Source: Actinomyces oris
GTDB lineage: Bacteria; Actinomycetota; Actinomycetes; Actinomycetales; Actinomycetaceae
Direction: 5' to 3'
DNA: 64,000 nucleotides
Assembly (NCBI RefSeq): GCF_006546825.1
Contig: NZ_VICC01000005.1
Location: 124,001-188,000 of the forward strand
In this document: positions 31,814 to 39,601 of the stretch, one piece after another
Position numbering within the stretch: position 1 is the stretch's first letter
Layout: every line of letters starts with the position of its first letter
Made by a program: the position numbers and the translations under genes
Notes under the pieces: generated by a model
What the model saw: the letters and a program-made list of their open reading frames with translations, nothing else
What the model was told of the DNA's origin: nothing
The model's database searches: none

Positions 31814-32179
31814 TCAACGGGCGGCGAACTCATGGCCGGCGCGAATGAGGTCCCGGAGCCAGTCGCTCTGTGCGGCCTCCATCGTCTTGACGACGACGTG
31901 GTGGTTCCACCTGTTGGCACTGACCTGGTCGACGCGGTGGAAGTGCGGATCCTCCATGGGACGATCGAGCCTCTCGTTGAGGAACAGGGTGCCGTCGCCC
32001 GTCCTCTCATAGGTCCAGACCCACAGGAACTTCCGGTTGACGGAGAAGCTCACCTGGGCCGTCAGGTGCTTCGTGACGGAGCCGAGCGAGAGGGCGTAGG
32101 ACTCGATCGCCGCGTACATGGCGGCCGATGCCGGCTTGCTGCTGAAGTCGCCGATCATCTTGTTCGAGGTGGTGGGCAT
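31814..32179 (-). CDS. DUF5655-like protein
   Basis: A 121-residue soluble protein with IGDFSSKPASAAMYAAIESY, the YALSLGSVTKHLTAQVSFSVN region and NRKFLWVWTYERTGDGTLFLN. This combination resembles the DUF5655 domain, found alone or attached to predicted DNA-modification-associated or transport-annotated proteins; the match is from memory of the family pattern. GAGGAGC lies about five bases before the ATG. No enzymatic residues can be pointed to. It is 35 bases from the end of the desulfurase gene and probably read with it. Confidence 0.65.
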   Translation of the reverse strand: MPTTSNKMIGDFSSKPASAAMYAAIESYALSLGSVTKHLTAQVSFSVNRKFLWVWTYERTGDGTLFLNERLDRPMEDPHFHRVDQVSANRWNHHVVVKTMEAAQSDWLRDLIRAGHEFAAR

Positions 32180-32214
32180 GCGGTGCTCCTCGTGAGTCGT
32201 CGGACTGGATGCTG

Positions 32215-33447
32215 TTACGAGTGTGTCCCGGCCGCCTTGTGCGTCACCTTCCAGGCGCGCCTGGCTCCCTCCAGGGCGGCGGGCAGGGCGGCGAGCAGGC
32301 GCTCGACGTCCTCGGGGATCGTCTCCCGGCCCAGTGAGCAGCGCAGCGTGGAGCGGGCCGGCCCCTCCTCAAAGCCCATCGCCAGGAGCACGTGACTGGG
32401 CTGGGTGACCCCGGCGTGGCAGGCCGACCCCGCCGACGCATCAATCCCCGCCAGGTCCAGGGCCATGAGCAGCGCCTCGGCGTCGGCCTCCTCGAACCAC
32501 AGGTGCGCCGTCGAGGCCACATGATCGGCACCCTCCGGCAACGTGGCGTGAACGCCCGCAAGCCCCCCGGCACCCTCCAGGATCCGACGCCGCAGCACCG
32601 CCAGCCGGGCCTCCTGCTCCTCCCGCTCGGCGACCGCCAGCTTCACCGCCAGCGCCAGTGCCCGGGCCGCCACCACGTCCTGAGTGCCCGAGCGGAGCCC
32701 CCGCTCCTGACGGCCCCCACCCGTGGCCGGCGTCAACCCCAGGTCGCGGCGAACCACCAGGGCCCCCACACCCACCGGCGCCCCCAGCTTGTGCCCCGTC
32801 AGGCTCATCGCATCCAGACCCCAGCCATGGAAGTCCACCGGAACCTTCCCCAGCGCCGCAACCACGTCGGAGTGGACGGGTACGTACCCGGTCTCGCCGG
32901 GACGCCCGGCGCCGCTGGCCTCCCGTACGCGCTCCACCAGCGCCGCCATGTCCTGCACCACGCCGGTCTCATTGTTCGCCGTCATCACCGACACCAGGGA
33001 CGCGGGGGAGTGGCCGGTACTGCCCGCCGGCGCCAGTGCTCGATCCACCGAGTCGAGCTCGACCCGCCCGGCGTTGTCAACCTCCAGCAGGCTCAGCCCC
33101 GCCCCCAGCTGGTCCACGGCGGTGCGCGCCGAGTCCAGAACCGCCGGGTGCTCAATCGGAGAGACGACCAGCCTCCCGCCCGGAACCGCTCGCGCCCGCC
33201 CCGAGACCACGAGGGCGTCGGCCTCCGTCCCACCGGAGGTCAGCAGCACCTCATGCGCATCCACCCCCAGGGCACTCGCCAGGCGGGCACGCGCCTGCGC
33301 CAGCAGCGCCCCCACCCGCCGGCCCGCAGTGTGCTGCGCACTCGGATTCGCCCAGCCCCCGAGTCCACTGGCCAGGTCCTCGGCAATCTGCCGGGCGACC
33401 TCGGGGCGGACCGGGGATGTGGCGGCATGATCGAGATAGGTGCGCAC
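32215..33447 (-). CDS. Cysteine desulfurase (NifS/IscS family)
   Basis: A 410-residue PLP enzyme that takes sulfur from cysteine. It opens with MRTYLDHAATSPVRPEV and has LLTSGGTEADALVV, the PLP Lys in MSLTGHKLGAPVGVGAL near residue 214 and the persulfide Cys in DASAGSACHAGVTQPSHVL near 341. It lacks an adjacent IscU/SufU and is near mnmA, so a main role in tRNA 2-thiolation is likely, with general Fe-S supply also possible. The GTG start has no ribosome site but a TAGGCT element lies six bases upstream (33454-33459), indicating a leaderless transcript. Confidence 0.92.
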   Translation of the reverse strand: MRTYLDHAATSPVRPEVARQIAEDLASGLGGWANPSAQHTAGRRVGALLAQARARLASALGVDAHEVLLTSGGTEADALVVSGRARAVPGGRLVVSPIEHPAVLDSARTAVDQLGAGLSLLEVDNAGRVELDSVDRALAPAGSTGHSPASLVSVMTANNETGVVQDMAALVERVREASGAGRPGETGYVPVHSDVVAALGKVPVDFHGWGLDAMSLTGHKLGAPVGVGALVVRRDLGLTPATGGGRQERGLRSGTQDVVAARALALAVKLAVAEREEQEARLAVLRRRILEGAGGLAGVHATLPEGADHVASTAHLWFEEADAEALLMALDLAGIDASAGSACHAGVTQPSHVLLAMGFEEGPARSTLRCSLGRETIPEDVERLLAALPAALEGARRAWKVTHKAAGTHS

Positions 33448-33638
33448 ACCCCCAGCCTAAACGGCGGCACCGGCGACCAGCATGGTCCGCACGCGGCCTC
33501 CGCGCCGCCCGCACACCGCCCGCCTTCTCGCAGAACGCCTCGCCCCTCGCCCCGGCAGCCGCCGGGGTCCATATTCATCTCCTATCGGTATGGGCGTGCC
33601 CATGTGCGCCTCGAAGCAGGGGGTGGGAGAGTGATCCC

Positions 33639-34751
33639 ATGCGCACCGACCAGCTCGCCCTGTCCCGCTCCGCCACCGACCGCGACGCCGAGCGACGCAG
33701 CGAGCCCAGGCTGCTGGAGCGCCTCGCCGCCGACCCCGAGACTCGCCTGCTGCTGGTCGACGCCCGCGGCCGCGTCGCCCTGACCGGCCCCGCCATCCAC
33801 CCCGACCTGCCCGACGACGGCCTCACCCCGCCCAGCCTCATCGGCAGCCCCGGCGCCACCGCCTGGGAGGGACCCGGCGTCCGCAGCGGCTGGGGCCTGC
33901 CCGACCTGCGCGTCGGCTACCTCGGAGCCTCCGCCCCCACTCGCTGCTCCGACCTGACCGTCCTCTACATGGGCCGCGAGCTTGCCGACGCCGCAGCCTC
34001 CGGCCCCGCCTGGATCGCCGTCGTTGTGCCCCAGGCCCTCGAGGTCCCCGACGCCCCCGAGCCGCCCGCCACCGGCTCCGACGCCGAGGGCACCGCCGTC
34101 GACCACCCCGACCTGCGCCGCCTGCTGGAGCGCTACCCGCTCTCCGCCCTGCGAGCCATGGGCGCCCAGATGACGGCCCGCGACGCCGGCCTGGCCACCA
34201 CGGCAACCGCCCTGGCCGCCTGGCACGCCCGCTCCGCCTACTGCCCGGCCTGCGGCGGACGCACCGAGATCATCGAGGCCGGCTGGGCCCGCCGCTGCTC
34301 CGACTGCGCCACCGTCCACTTCCCGCGCACCGACCCGGCCGTCATCATGGCGGTCACCGACACCTCCGACCGCCTTCTCCTCGTGCGCGGCGCCACCTGG
34401 GCTCCCCGGCGCTACTCGGTCGTGGCCGGCTTCGTCGAGGCCGGCGAGTCCGTTGAGGCGGCCGTGGCCCGGGAGGTGTGGGAGGAGACCGGGCTGCGCG
34501 TGGCCGACGTCGAGTACGTCGCCTCCCAGCCCTGGCCCTTCCCGCGCTCCCTCATGCTCGGCTGCCGCGCCCGCCTGGCCCCCGGTGAGGACCGGCCCCG
34601 CCCCGACGGCCAGGAGGTCGTCGAGGCCCGCCTCGTCTCCCGTGACGAGCTCACCGCGGCCGCCGACGACGGCAGCATCCTCCTGCCCGGCCCCACCTCC
34701 ATCGCCCGACTCCTCATCGAGGACTGGTACGGCGGCCCCATCGTCAGCTGA
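33639..34751 (+). CDS. nudC: NAD(+) diphosphatase / RNA deNADding enzyme NudC
   Basis: A 370-residue Nudix hydrolase. It has an N-terminal NUDIX-like domain, a zinc ribbon (CPACGG near residue 201 and CSDC near 222), the Nudix box GFVEAGESVEAAVAREVWEE starting near 264, and the SQPWPFPRSLMLG motif that marks the NudC subgroup acting on NADH/NAD and NAD-capped RNA. I chose ATG 33639, preceded by GGGAGAG; the much longer open frame upstream is antisense to the desulfurase gene. Next to uvrD2, as in M. tuberculosis (Rv3199c-Rv3198c). Confidence 0.94.
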   Translation: MRTDQLALSRSATDRDAERRSEPRLLERLAADPETRLLLVDARGRVALTGPAIHPDLPDDGLTPPSLIGSPGATAWEGPGVRSGWGLPDLRVGYLGASAPTRCSDLTVLYMGRELADAAASGPAWIAVVVPQALEVPDAPEPPATGSDAEGTAVDHPDLRRLLERYPLSALRAMGAQMTARDAGLATTATALAAWHARSAYCPACGGRTEIIEAGWARRCSDCATVHFPRTDPAVIMAVTDTSDRLLLVRGATWAPRRYSVVAGFVEAGESVEAAVAREVWEETGLRVADVEYVASQPWPFPRSLMLGCRARLAPGEDRPRPDGQEVVEARLVSRDELTAAADDGSILLPGPTSIARLLIEDWYGGPIVS

Positions 34752-34814
34752 CGCCACCCCGCCCGGGCCAAGGACCGTCGATTCCTGTCACCGCCGCGTG
34801 GCAGGCTGGTCCCG

Positions 34815-36902
34815 ATGAGCCCGACCACCCCCCACCCCGCCCCCCTCGACGCATCCAGGCTCCTGGAGGCCCTCGACCCCGACCAGCGCGAGGTCGCCGA
34901 GCACCTCGAAGGCCCCCTGTGCGTCCTGGCCGGCGCCGGCACCGGCAAGACCCGGGCCATCACCTACCGCATCGCCCACGGCGTGGCCACCGGCGCCTAC
35001 CAGGCCACCCAGGTTCTGGCCGTGACCTTCACCGCCCGCGCCGCCGGAGAGATGCGCTCGCGCCTGGCCGACCTCGGCGTCCCCGGCGTCCAGGCCCGCA
35101 CCTTCCACGCCGCCGCCCTGCGCCAGCTCACCTACTTCTGGCCCACCGCCATCGGCGGACGGCGCCCCGACATCCAGGCCCACAAGGCGCCCCTGGTCGG
35201 CGCCGCCGCCCGCCGCCTGGGCCTGCCCACTGACCGGGCCACCGTGCGGGACCTGGCCGCCGAGGTCGAGTGGGCCAAGGTCACCATGACCCTGCCCGAG
35301 GACTACGCCCAGGCCGCCGTCGCCGCCGGCCGCACCGGCGTGGCCGGGCAGGAGGCGGCCACGGTCGCCCAGGTCCTGTCCCTCTACGAGGAGGCCAAGA
35401 CCGAGCGCGGCGTCATCGACTTCGAGGACGTGCTCCTGCTGACCATCGGGATCCTCCTGGATCGCGAGGATGTCGCCGCCCAGGTGCGCGGCCAGTACAA
35501 GCACTTCGTCGTCGACGAGTACCAGGACGTCTCCCCGCTCCAGCAGCGCCTGCTGGACCTGTGGCTGGGCAGGCGCCGCCAGCTGTGCGTCGTCGGTGAC
35601 GTCTCCCAGACCATCTACTCCTTCACCGGCGCCACGCCGGCGTTCCTCACCGGTTTCACCACCCGTTACGAGGGCGCGCGTACCGTGCGCCTGAGCCGCG
35701 ACTACCGTTCCACTCCGCAGGTCGTCTCCCTGGCCAACCGGGTCCTCTCCCGCTCGCGGCGCGGGGGCGGCGGCCTGCACCTGCCCGCAGGCGCCGTCGA
35801 GCTGGTCGCCCAGCGGCCCAGCGGCCCCGCCGTGCGCTTCGAGACCTACGACGACGACATCGCCGAGGCCGAGGGCGCCGTCGCCCAGGTGCGCCGCCTG
35901 CAGGCCGCCGGGGTCCCCCTGAGCGAGATCGCGATCCTGTACCGCACCAACTCCCAGTCCGAGGTCTTCGAGCAGGCCCTGGCCGGAGCCCAGATCGGAT
36001 ACCTCGTGCGCGGCGGCGAGCGCTTCTTCGAGCGTGAGGAGGTCAAACGCGCCATGGCCGTCATCCTCGGGGCCGCCCGCACCGAGAAGGCCACCCTGAC
36101 CGGAGACCTCGGCCAGGACGCGCGCACCGTCCTGTCCCGCGAGGGCTGGAGCGAGGAGCCGCCCGCCCCCCGCGGAGCCGTGCGCGAGCGCTGGGACGCC
36201 CTCAACGCCCTGGTGGCCCTGGCAGACGAGATGGCCCAGACCCGCGGCGCCGACCTCGACGCCTTCCACACCGAGCTGCGTGAGCGCGCCGACGCCCAGA
36301 ATGCCCCCACCGTCGAGGGCGTCACCCTGTCCTCCCTGCACGCCGCCAAGGGCCTGGAGTGGGACGCCGTCATCCTCGCCGGCGTCTGCGAGGGCCTGCT
36401 GCCGATCTCCCTGGCCGAAGGGCAGGCCGCCATCGAGGAGGAGCGGCGCCTGCTCTACGTGGGCGTCACCCGCGCGCGCGAGCACCTCATCATCTCCTAC
36501 GCCCGCGCCCGCAACGCCGGAGGGCGGGCCTCCCGCAAACCCTCCCGCTTCCTGGACGGCCTGTGGCCCACCGGCCACGGCAGCCGAGACGCCTCCCGAC
36601 ACCAGGGCCGCCAAAGCGCCAAGGAACGCTCCCGACAGTCCGCCGCCGACTTCGAGGCCAACAACGACCCCCGCACCATCGCCCTGTTCGAGGAGCTGCG
36701 GGCCTGGCGCTCCCAGATCGCCAAGGAGCGGTCCAGGCCCGCCTACACGGTCTTCGCCGACGCCACCTTGCGGGACATCGCCGTCGTCAAACCGACCAGC
36801 CTGCCCCAGCTCTCCCTCATCCGCGGCGTGGGCGCCACCAAGCTTCAGGAATACGGAGGGCCGGTCCTGGCTCTTCTGCGCGATTTCGAGGCCGGGGACT
36901 GA
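34815..36902 (+). CDS. uvrD2: ATP-dependent DNA helicase UvrD2 (UvrD/Rep family with HRDC domain)
   Basis: A 695-residue SF1A helicase. Walker A LAGAGTGKTRAITYR is near residue 39, motif II FVVDEYQDVSPLQQRLL near 232, motif III GDVSQTIYSFTGATP, then LSRDYRSTPQVV, SSLHAAKGLEWDAVILAG and LLYVGVTRAREHLIISY. A C-terminal HRDC domain lies at about residues 615-692 (PRTIALFEELRAWRSQIAKE, RGVGATKLQEYG). The HRDC domain and the nudC neighbour match mycobacterial UvrD2, an essential 3-prime to 5-prime repair helicase. The tetracysteine motif seen in mycobacterial UvrD2 is not evident. Gene end is only 30 bases from the convergent ThiF-like gene. Confidence 0.9.
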   Translation: MSPTTPHPAPLDASRLLEALDPDQREVAEHLEGPLCVLAGAGTGKTRAITYRIAHGVATGAYQATQVLAVTFTARAAGEMRSRLADLGVPGVQARTFHAAALRQLTYFWPTAIGGRRPDIQAHKAPLVGAAARRLGLPTDRATVRDLAAEVEWAKVTMTLPEDYAQAAVAAGRTGVAGQEAATVAQVLSLYEEAKTERGVIDFEDVLLLTIGILLDREDVAAQVRGQYKHFVVDEYQDVSPLQQRLLDLWLGRRRQLCVVGDVSQTIYSFTGATPAFLTGFTTRYEGARTVRLSRDYRSTPQVVSLANRVLSRSRRGGGGLHLPAGAVELVAQRPSGPAVRFETYDDDIAEAEGAVAQVRRLQAAGVPLSEIAILYRTNSQSEVFEQALAGAQIGYLVRGGERFFEREEVKRAMAVILGAARTEKATLTGDLGQDARTVLSREGWSEEPPAPRGAVRERWDALNALVALADEMAQTRGADLDAFHTELRERADAQNAPTVEGVTLSSLHAAKGLEWDAVILAGVCEGLLPISLAEGQAAIEEERRLLYVGVTRAREHLIISYARARNAGGRASRKPSRFLDGLWPTGHGSRDASRHQGRQSAKERSRQSAADFEANNDPRTIALFEELRAWRSQIAKERSRPAYTVFADATLRDIAVVKPTSLPQLSLIRGVGATKLQEYGGPVLALLRDFEAGD

Positions 36903-36932
36903 CCGGCCCGAGGCACTCCTGCCCGACGGCGG

Positions 36933-37913
36933 TCACAGCTGCGAGCACAGGCACTCGGGGTGACGCTCCCAGGCCCTGTGCCGCCCCCGGGGCTCCTGGC
37001 CCGTGACCTCCACCGAGTGCGTGGACCACCACGCGGCCGAGCCTGCGCTCGTCTCCCCGCCCGGTTCAGTCTCGTCCCCGGCGCGGTCGGCCCCGGAAGC
37101 CTGGGCCACCAGCGTGTCGATGACGGCCCGCGCCGTCGACGCCGCCGCCTCGTGCAGGACCAGGTGCTCGACCTCCGGCATGGGCAGGGTGCGCATCTGC
37201 GTGGCCAGCGCCGGCCAGCACGGGTCGGCGTCCCTCTCCCACAGGTCCAGGCAGGTCGAGCACGGACCCTGACCGTTGAGTACCGGGCCGATGCGCACCC
37301 CCGCCTCGCCGACGACGACCGGCAGGTGCACCACGTCCTCCTGAGCGAGCCGGCGCGCGAGCAGCGGCTCGACCACGTGCGCGTCCACCGTCACCATGAC
37401 ATCGGGGCGGGTGCGCAAAGGCGCCCGCGTCCGCAGGGCCGGGAAACGTGCCGACAGCAGCGGAGCCAGGCCCCCGTCCTGCGGGGAACGGGTGGACAGG
37501 ATCGTGCCCACCCCGGCCTCCGCCAGCCACAGAGCCGCCTCCTGAGCCAGAGCACTCACGCCGTGAACAGCCAGGACGGCCTGGGACAGGACCGCGCCAC
37601 GGCCCTTGGCGTCAGCTCCGAGCCGGTCCCAGTAGACGCCGTCGGCCCCACCGAGCTCGCTGGTCGCCGAGGCCACCAGCACCCCCTGACGCTCAAGGTC
37701 CGCGACGATCTCACGCGCCCGCGCCACCGGCACCCGGCTGCGCCGGGCGGCCCGGTAGACGCCCGTGCTCTCCAGGCTGCGCGCGAACTCATCGAGCAGG
37801 CGCTGCTCGGCCAGGCTCAGGTCACTGACAATGGTGCGCCGCCCGGGACTCGTCCCGATCTGGCTGACGCCCTGCTGGCGCCACAGGATGGCGCACCCAC
37901 CACGTACACGCAT
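36933..37913 (-). CDS. ThiF/TOMM-type E1-like protein (stand-alone, function unknown)
   Basis: A 326-residue protein. The N-terminus MRVRGGCAILWRQQGVSQIG and LSLAEQRLLDEF fit the wHTH-like start of actinobacterial ThiF/TOMM leader-binding relatives. A Rossmann-like middle follows (AEAGVGTILSTRSP, RTRPDVMVTVDAHV). The segment VVVGEAGVRIGPVLNGQGPC then STCLDLWERDADPCWPALA is characteristic of the family. The glycine-rich ATP loop is degenerate, so adenylation may be absent. ATG 37913 has GAGGAGG upstream. There is no cyclodehydratase YcaO or precursor peptide beside it. A similar gene occurs near uvrD2 in mycobacteria (Rv3196 region) by my recollection, so it is probably part of a conserved actinobacterial block. 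Confidence 0.7.
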   Translation of the reverse strand: MRVRGGCAILWRQQGVSQIGTSPGRRTIVSDLSLAEQRLLDEFARSLESTGVYRAARRSRVPVARAREIVADLERQGVLVASATSELGGADGVYWDRLGADAKGRGAVLSQAVLAVHGVSALAQEAALWLAEAGVGTILSTRSPQDGGLAPLLSARFPALRTRAPLRTRPDVMVTVDAHVVEPLLARRLAQEDVVHLPVVVGEAGVRIGPVLNGQGPCSTCLDLWERDADPCWPALATQMRTLPMPEVEHLVLHEAAASTARAVIDTLVAQASGADRAGDETEPGGETSAGSAAWWSTHSVEVTGQEPRGRHRAWERHPECLCSQL

Positions 37914-38040
37914 CGTGCCTCCTCACAGTCCTCCCGGAACCCGAAGGGGCGCCGGGAGATCGACGTCCTGGCAAGCGCGTCAGGACACGGTGCGACAGTG
38001 GCACGGGGCGCGTCCAAGCCACCAGAGGCAGTTACCGGCC

Positions 38041-38049
38041 TGTGGATAA
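38041..38049 (-). promoter_or_regulatory. Perfect DnaA box between the ThiF-like and protease genes
   Basis: TGTGGATAA, the reverse complement of consensus TTATCCACA, lies in the 168-base intergenic region. It is a single box with no cluster, so it is not an origin. Confidence 0.4.
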
Positions 38050-38081
38050 CTGTCCCCGGCCGAGCGCCGGGTCAGCGGGGG

Positions 38082-39329
38082 TCACTTGGCCGAGCATGTG
38101 GCCAGGCCGGAGGTGTCGCCCGAGGCGATCGCCTCGGTGGCGGTGACGGCCTCGTGCAGCGTGCCGACGGCGAAGACCTGCATGCCCTTGGGCTCATGGC
38201 CCTTGACCTCGTCACAGTTGCTCGCCGGGGCCAGGAAGTACGTGGAGCCCGCCTTGCGGGCACCGGCCATCTTCTGCTGGATACCGCCGATGGGGCCGAC
38301 CTGGCCGTTGATGTCGATCGTCCCGGTCCCGGAGATGTCCTTACCGCCGGTCAGCGCCCCCGGGGTGATCTCGTCAACGACCCCCAGGGCGAACATCATG
38401 CCGGCACTGGGGCCGCCGACGTCGGACAGGCCGAAGGTGGCGTCCACCTTGCTGTCCACCGAGATCTTCAGGCTCAGCCCCAGCAGGGAACCGGTCGTCC
38501 CCTCCTGCGGGGCGATCGTGGTGAGCGCGGCGGCCACCTGCTGATCGCCGCGGCGCACCCCGAGGGTCACCCGAGTGCCCTCGGCAATGGTGGTCATGAG
38601 CTCTTTCAGCTGGGAGAAGGAGGTGATGGTCGTGGCCTGGCCGCCCTCAGGAGTGATGGTCTCCAGGACGTCTCCGGCCTGGACCTCGGTCGAGGTCTGC
38701 TGCTCGGCCACCTCGGTGACGGTCAGGTGCATGGCTCCGGCCTTGCCGGTCTCCACGAGCGCGGCGATGACGGCGGAGTCCTGCGAGGCGGTCATCTGAG
38801 CCTTGCCGGTCTCCTCGACCTGCTCGGCGCTCTGATCCTGCGGGCACACCTCGTTACGGTCCACGATCCGCTTGTCCGCGGAGAACCAGGCGGCGATGAG
38901 GTCGGCGGTGGTCACCGGGTAGCCGGGGCAGCCCGACACCGAGACCGTCGTCATCCGCAGGGCGCCCTGGGTCGGGTAGGTCTCGGTTCCCGAGACCTTC
39001 AGGACGTCCTGGCTCGACGACGAGCCGTTGTCCAGCACGTTCCAGGTCGGGCCGGGAGCCTCGATGACCACGTTGATCGGCACCGTGAAGACGGCGACGA
39101 TGAGGGCCACCACCACCAGGACCGCCCCGACCGCCGCAGTGCGCCGCAGCCTGCGTCGGCGCCGGTCCTGTGGGGAGGGCTGCGCTTGCGGAGCCTCGGC
39201 GTGCTCGGCCCGGTCGAGCCGATCATCCTCAGGCTCCGGGGCCGGCCGGGTGTCGTCAGGGGCGAGCGAGCCCGCGGCGTCGACGGCGTCGTGCTGGTCT
39301 GGGTGCGTCACGCGCTCATCATGCGACAT
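38082..39329 (-). CDS. PDZ and Lon-like (S16) membrane protease, YlbL type
   Basis: A 415-residue protein. A charged N-terminus and one transmembrane helix at about residues 54-78 (AAVGAVLVVVALIVAVFTVP) anchor it, followed by VVIEAPGPTWNVLDN, a PDZ domain (AGDVLETITPEGGQATTITS) and a Lon-type protease domain with catalytic Ser in DVGGPSAGMMFALGVVDEI near residue 310 and Lys in VGPIGGIQQKMAGARKAG near 348. B. subtilis YlbL and M. tuberculosis Rv3194c are relatives. I chose ATG 39329 (MSHDERVTHPD); the frame runs to 39494 but that part is the tandem-repeat array and looks non-coding. It is divergent from the DUF2342 gene. Confidence 0.85.
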   Translation of the reverse strand: MSHDERVTHPDQHDAVDAAGSLAPDDTRPAPEPEDDRLDRAEHAEAPQAQPSPQDRRRRRLRRTAAVGAVLVVVALIVAVFTVPINVVIEAPGPTWNVLDNGSSSSQDVLKVSGTETYPTQGALRMTTVSVSGCPGYPVTTADLIAAWFSADKRIVDRNEVCPQDQSAEQVEETGKAQMTASQDSAVIAALVETGKAGAMHLTVTEVAEQQTSTEVQAGDVLETITPEGGQATTITSFSQLKELMTTIAEGTRVTLGVRRGDQQVAAALTTIAPQEGTTGSLLGLSLKISVDSKVDATFGLSDVGGPSAGMMFALGVVDEITPGALTGGKDISGTGTIDINGQVGPIGGIQQKMAGARKAGSTYFLAPASNCDEVKGHEPKGMQVFAVGTLHEAVTATEAIASGDTSGLATCSAK

Positions 39330-39349
39330 CTTCCTGAGGAAGACGCGCA

Positions 39350-39459
39350 GAAACCGACACGAACCCGGCACGAACTCGACACACTGCCGGCACGTCGCAG
39401 ACCCGGTGCCGACCCTGTGCCGGCACGTTGCCGACCCGGAGAGGACACGGGCCCGACCG
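39350..39459. repeat. Ten degenerate 11-bp tandem units in a divergent promoter region
   Basis: From 39350 to 39459 the sequence splits into ten consecutive 11-base units without gaps: for example GAAACCGACAC, GAACCCGGCAC, GAACTCGACAC, ACTGCCGGCAC, TGTGCCGGCAC, GTTGCCGACCC. The consensus is GNNGCCGRCMC; the G at position 7 and C at position 9 are present in all ten. The period equals about one helical turn. It lies between the Lon-like protease and DUF2342 genes and may bind a phased array of regulator molecules, or bend DNA. Confidence 0.7.
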
Positions 39460-39601
39460 AGACGGAGCGGGCACGCCGTCGGCGAACGGGACATAGCCCC
39501 GGCACAGGAATGGGTGCGACCATAGGGCCGTTAGCGACAGTGTCCGGGCGCCCCAGACGGCCCGGACGATGCCCAAGGACGACCCGGCGAGAGGAAACCC
39601 C

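Noticed and set aside
32658-33638. N-terminal extension of nudC to 32658
   Set aside because: Pro/Arg/Ser-rich sequence antisense to the cysteine desulfurase; nudC has a good ATG and ribosome site at 33639.
39330-39494. N-terminal extension of the Lon-like protease through the 11-bp array
   Set aside because: The extension would encode a Cys/Arg/Gly-rich 11-residue repeat created by the DNA array and precedes the normal charged N-terminus and membrane helix.
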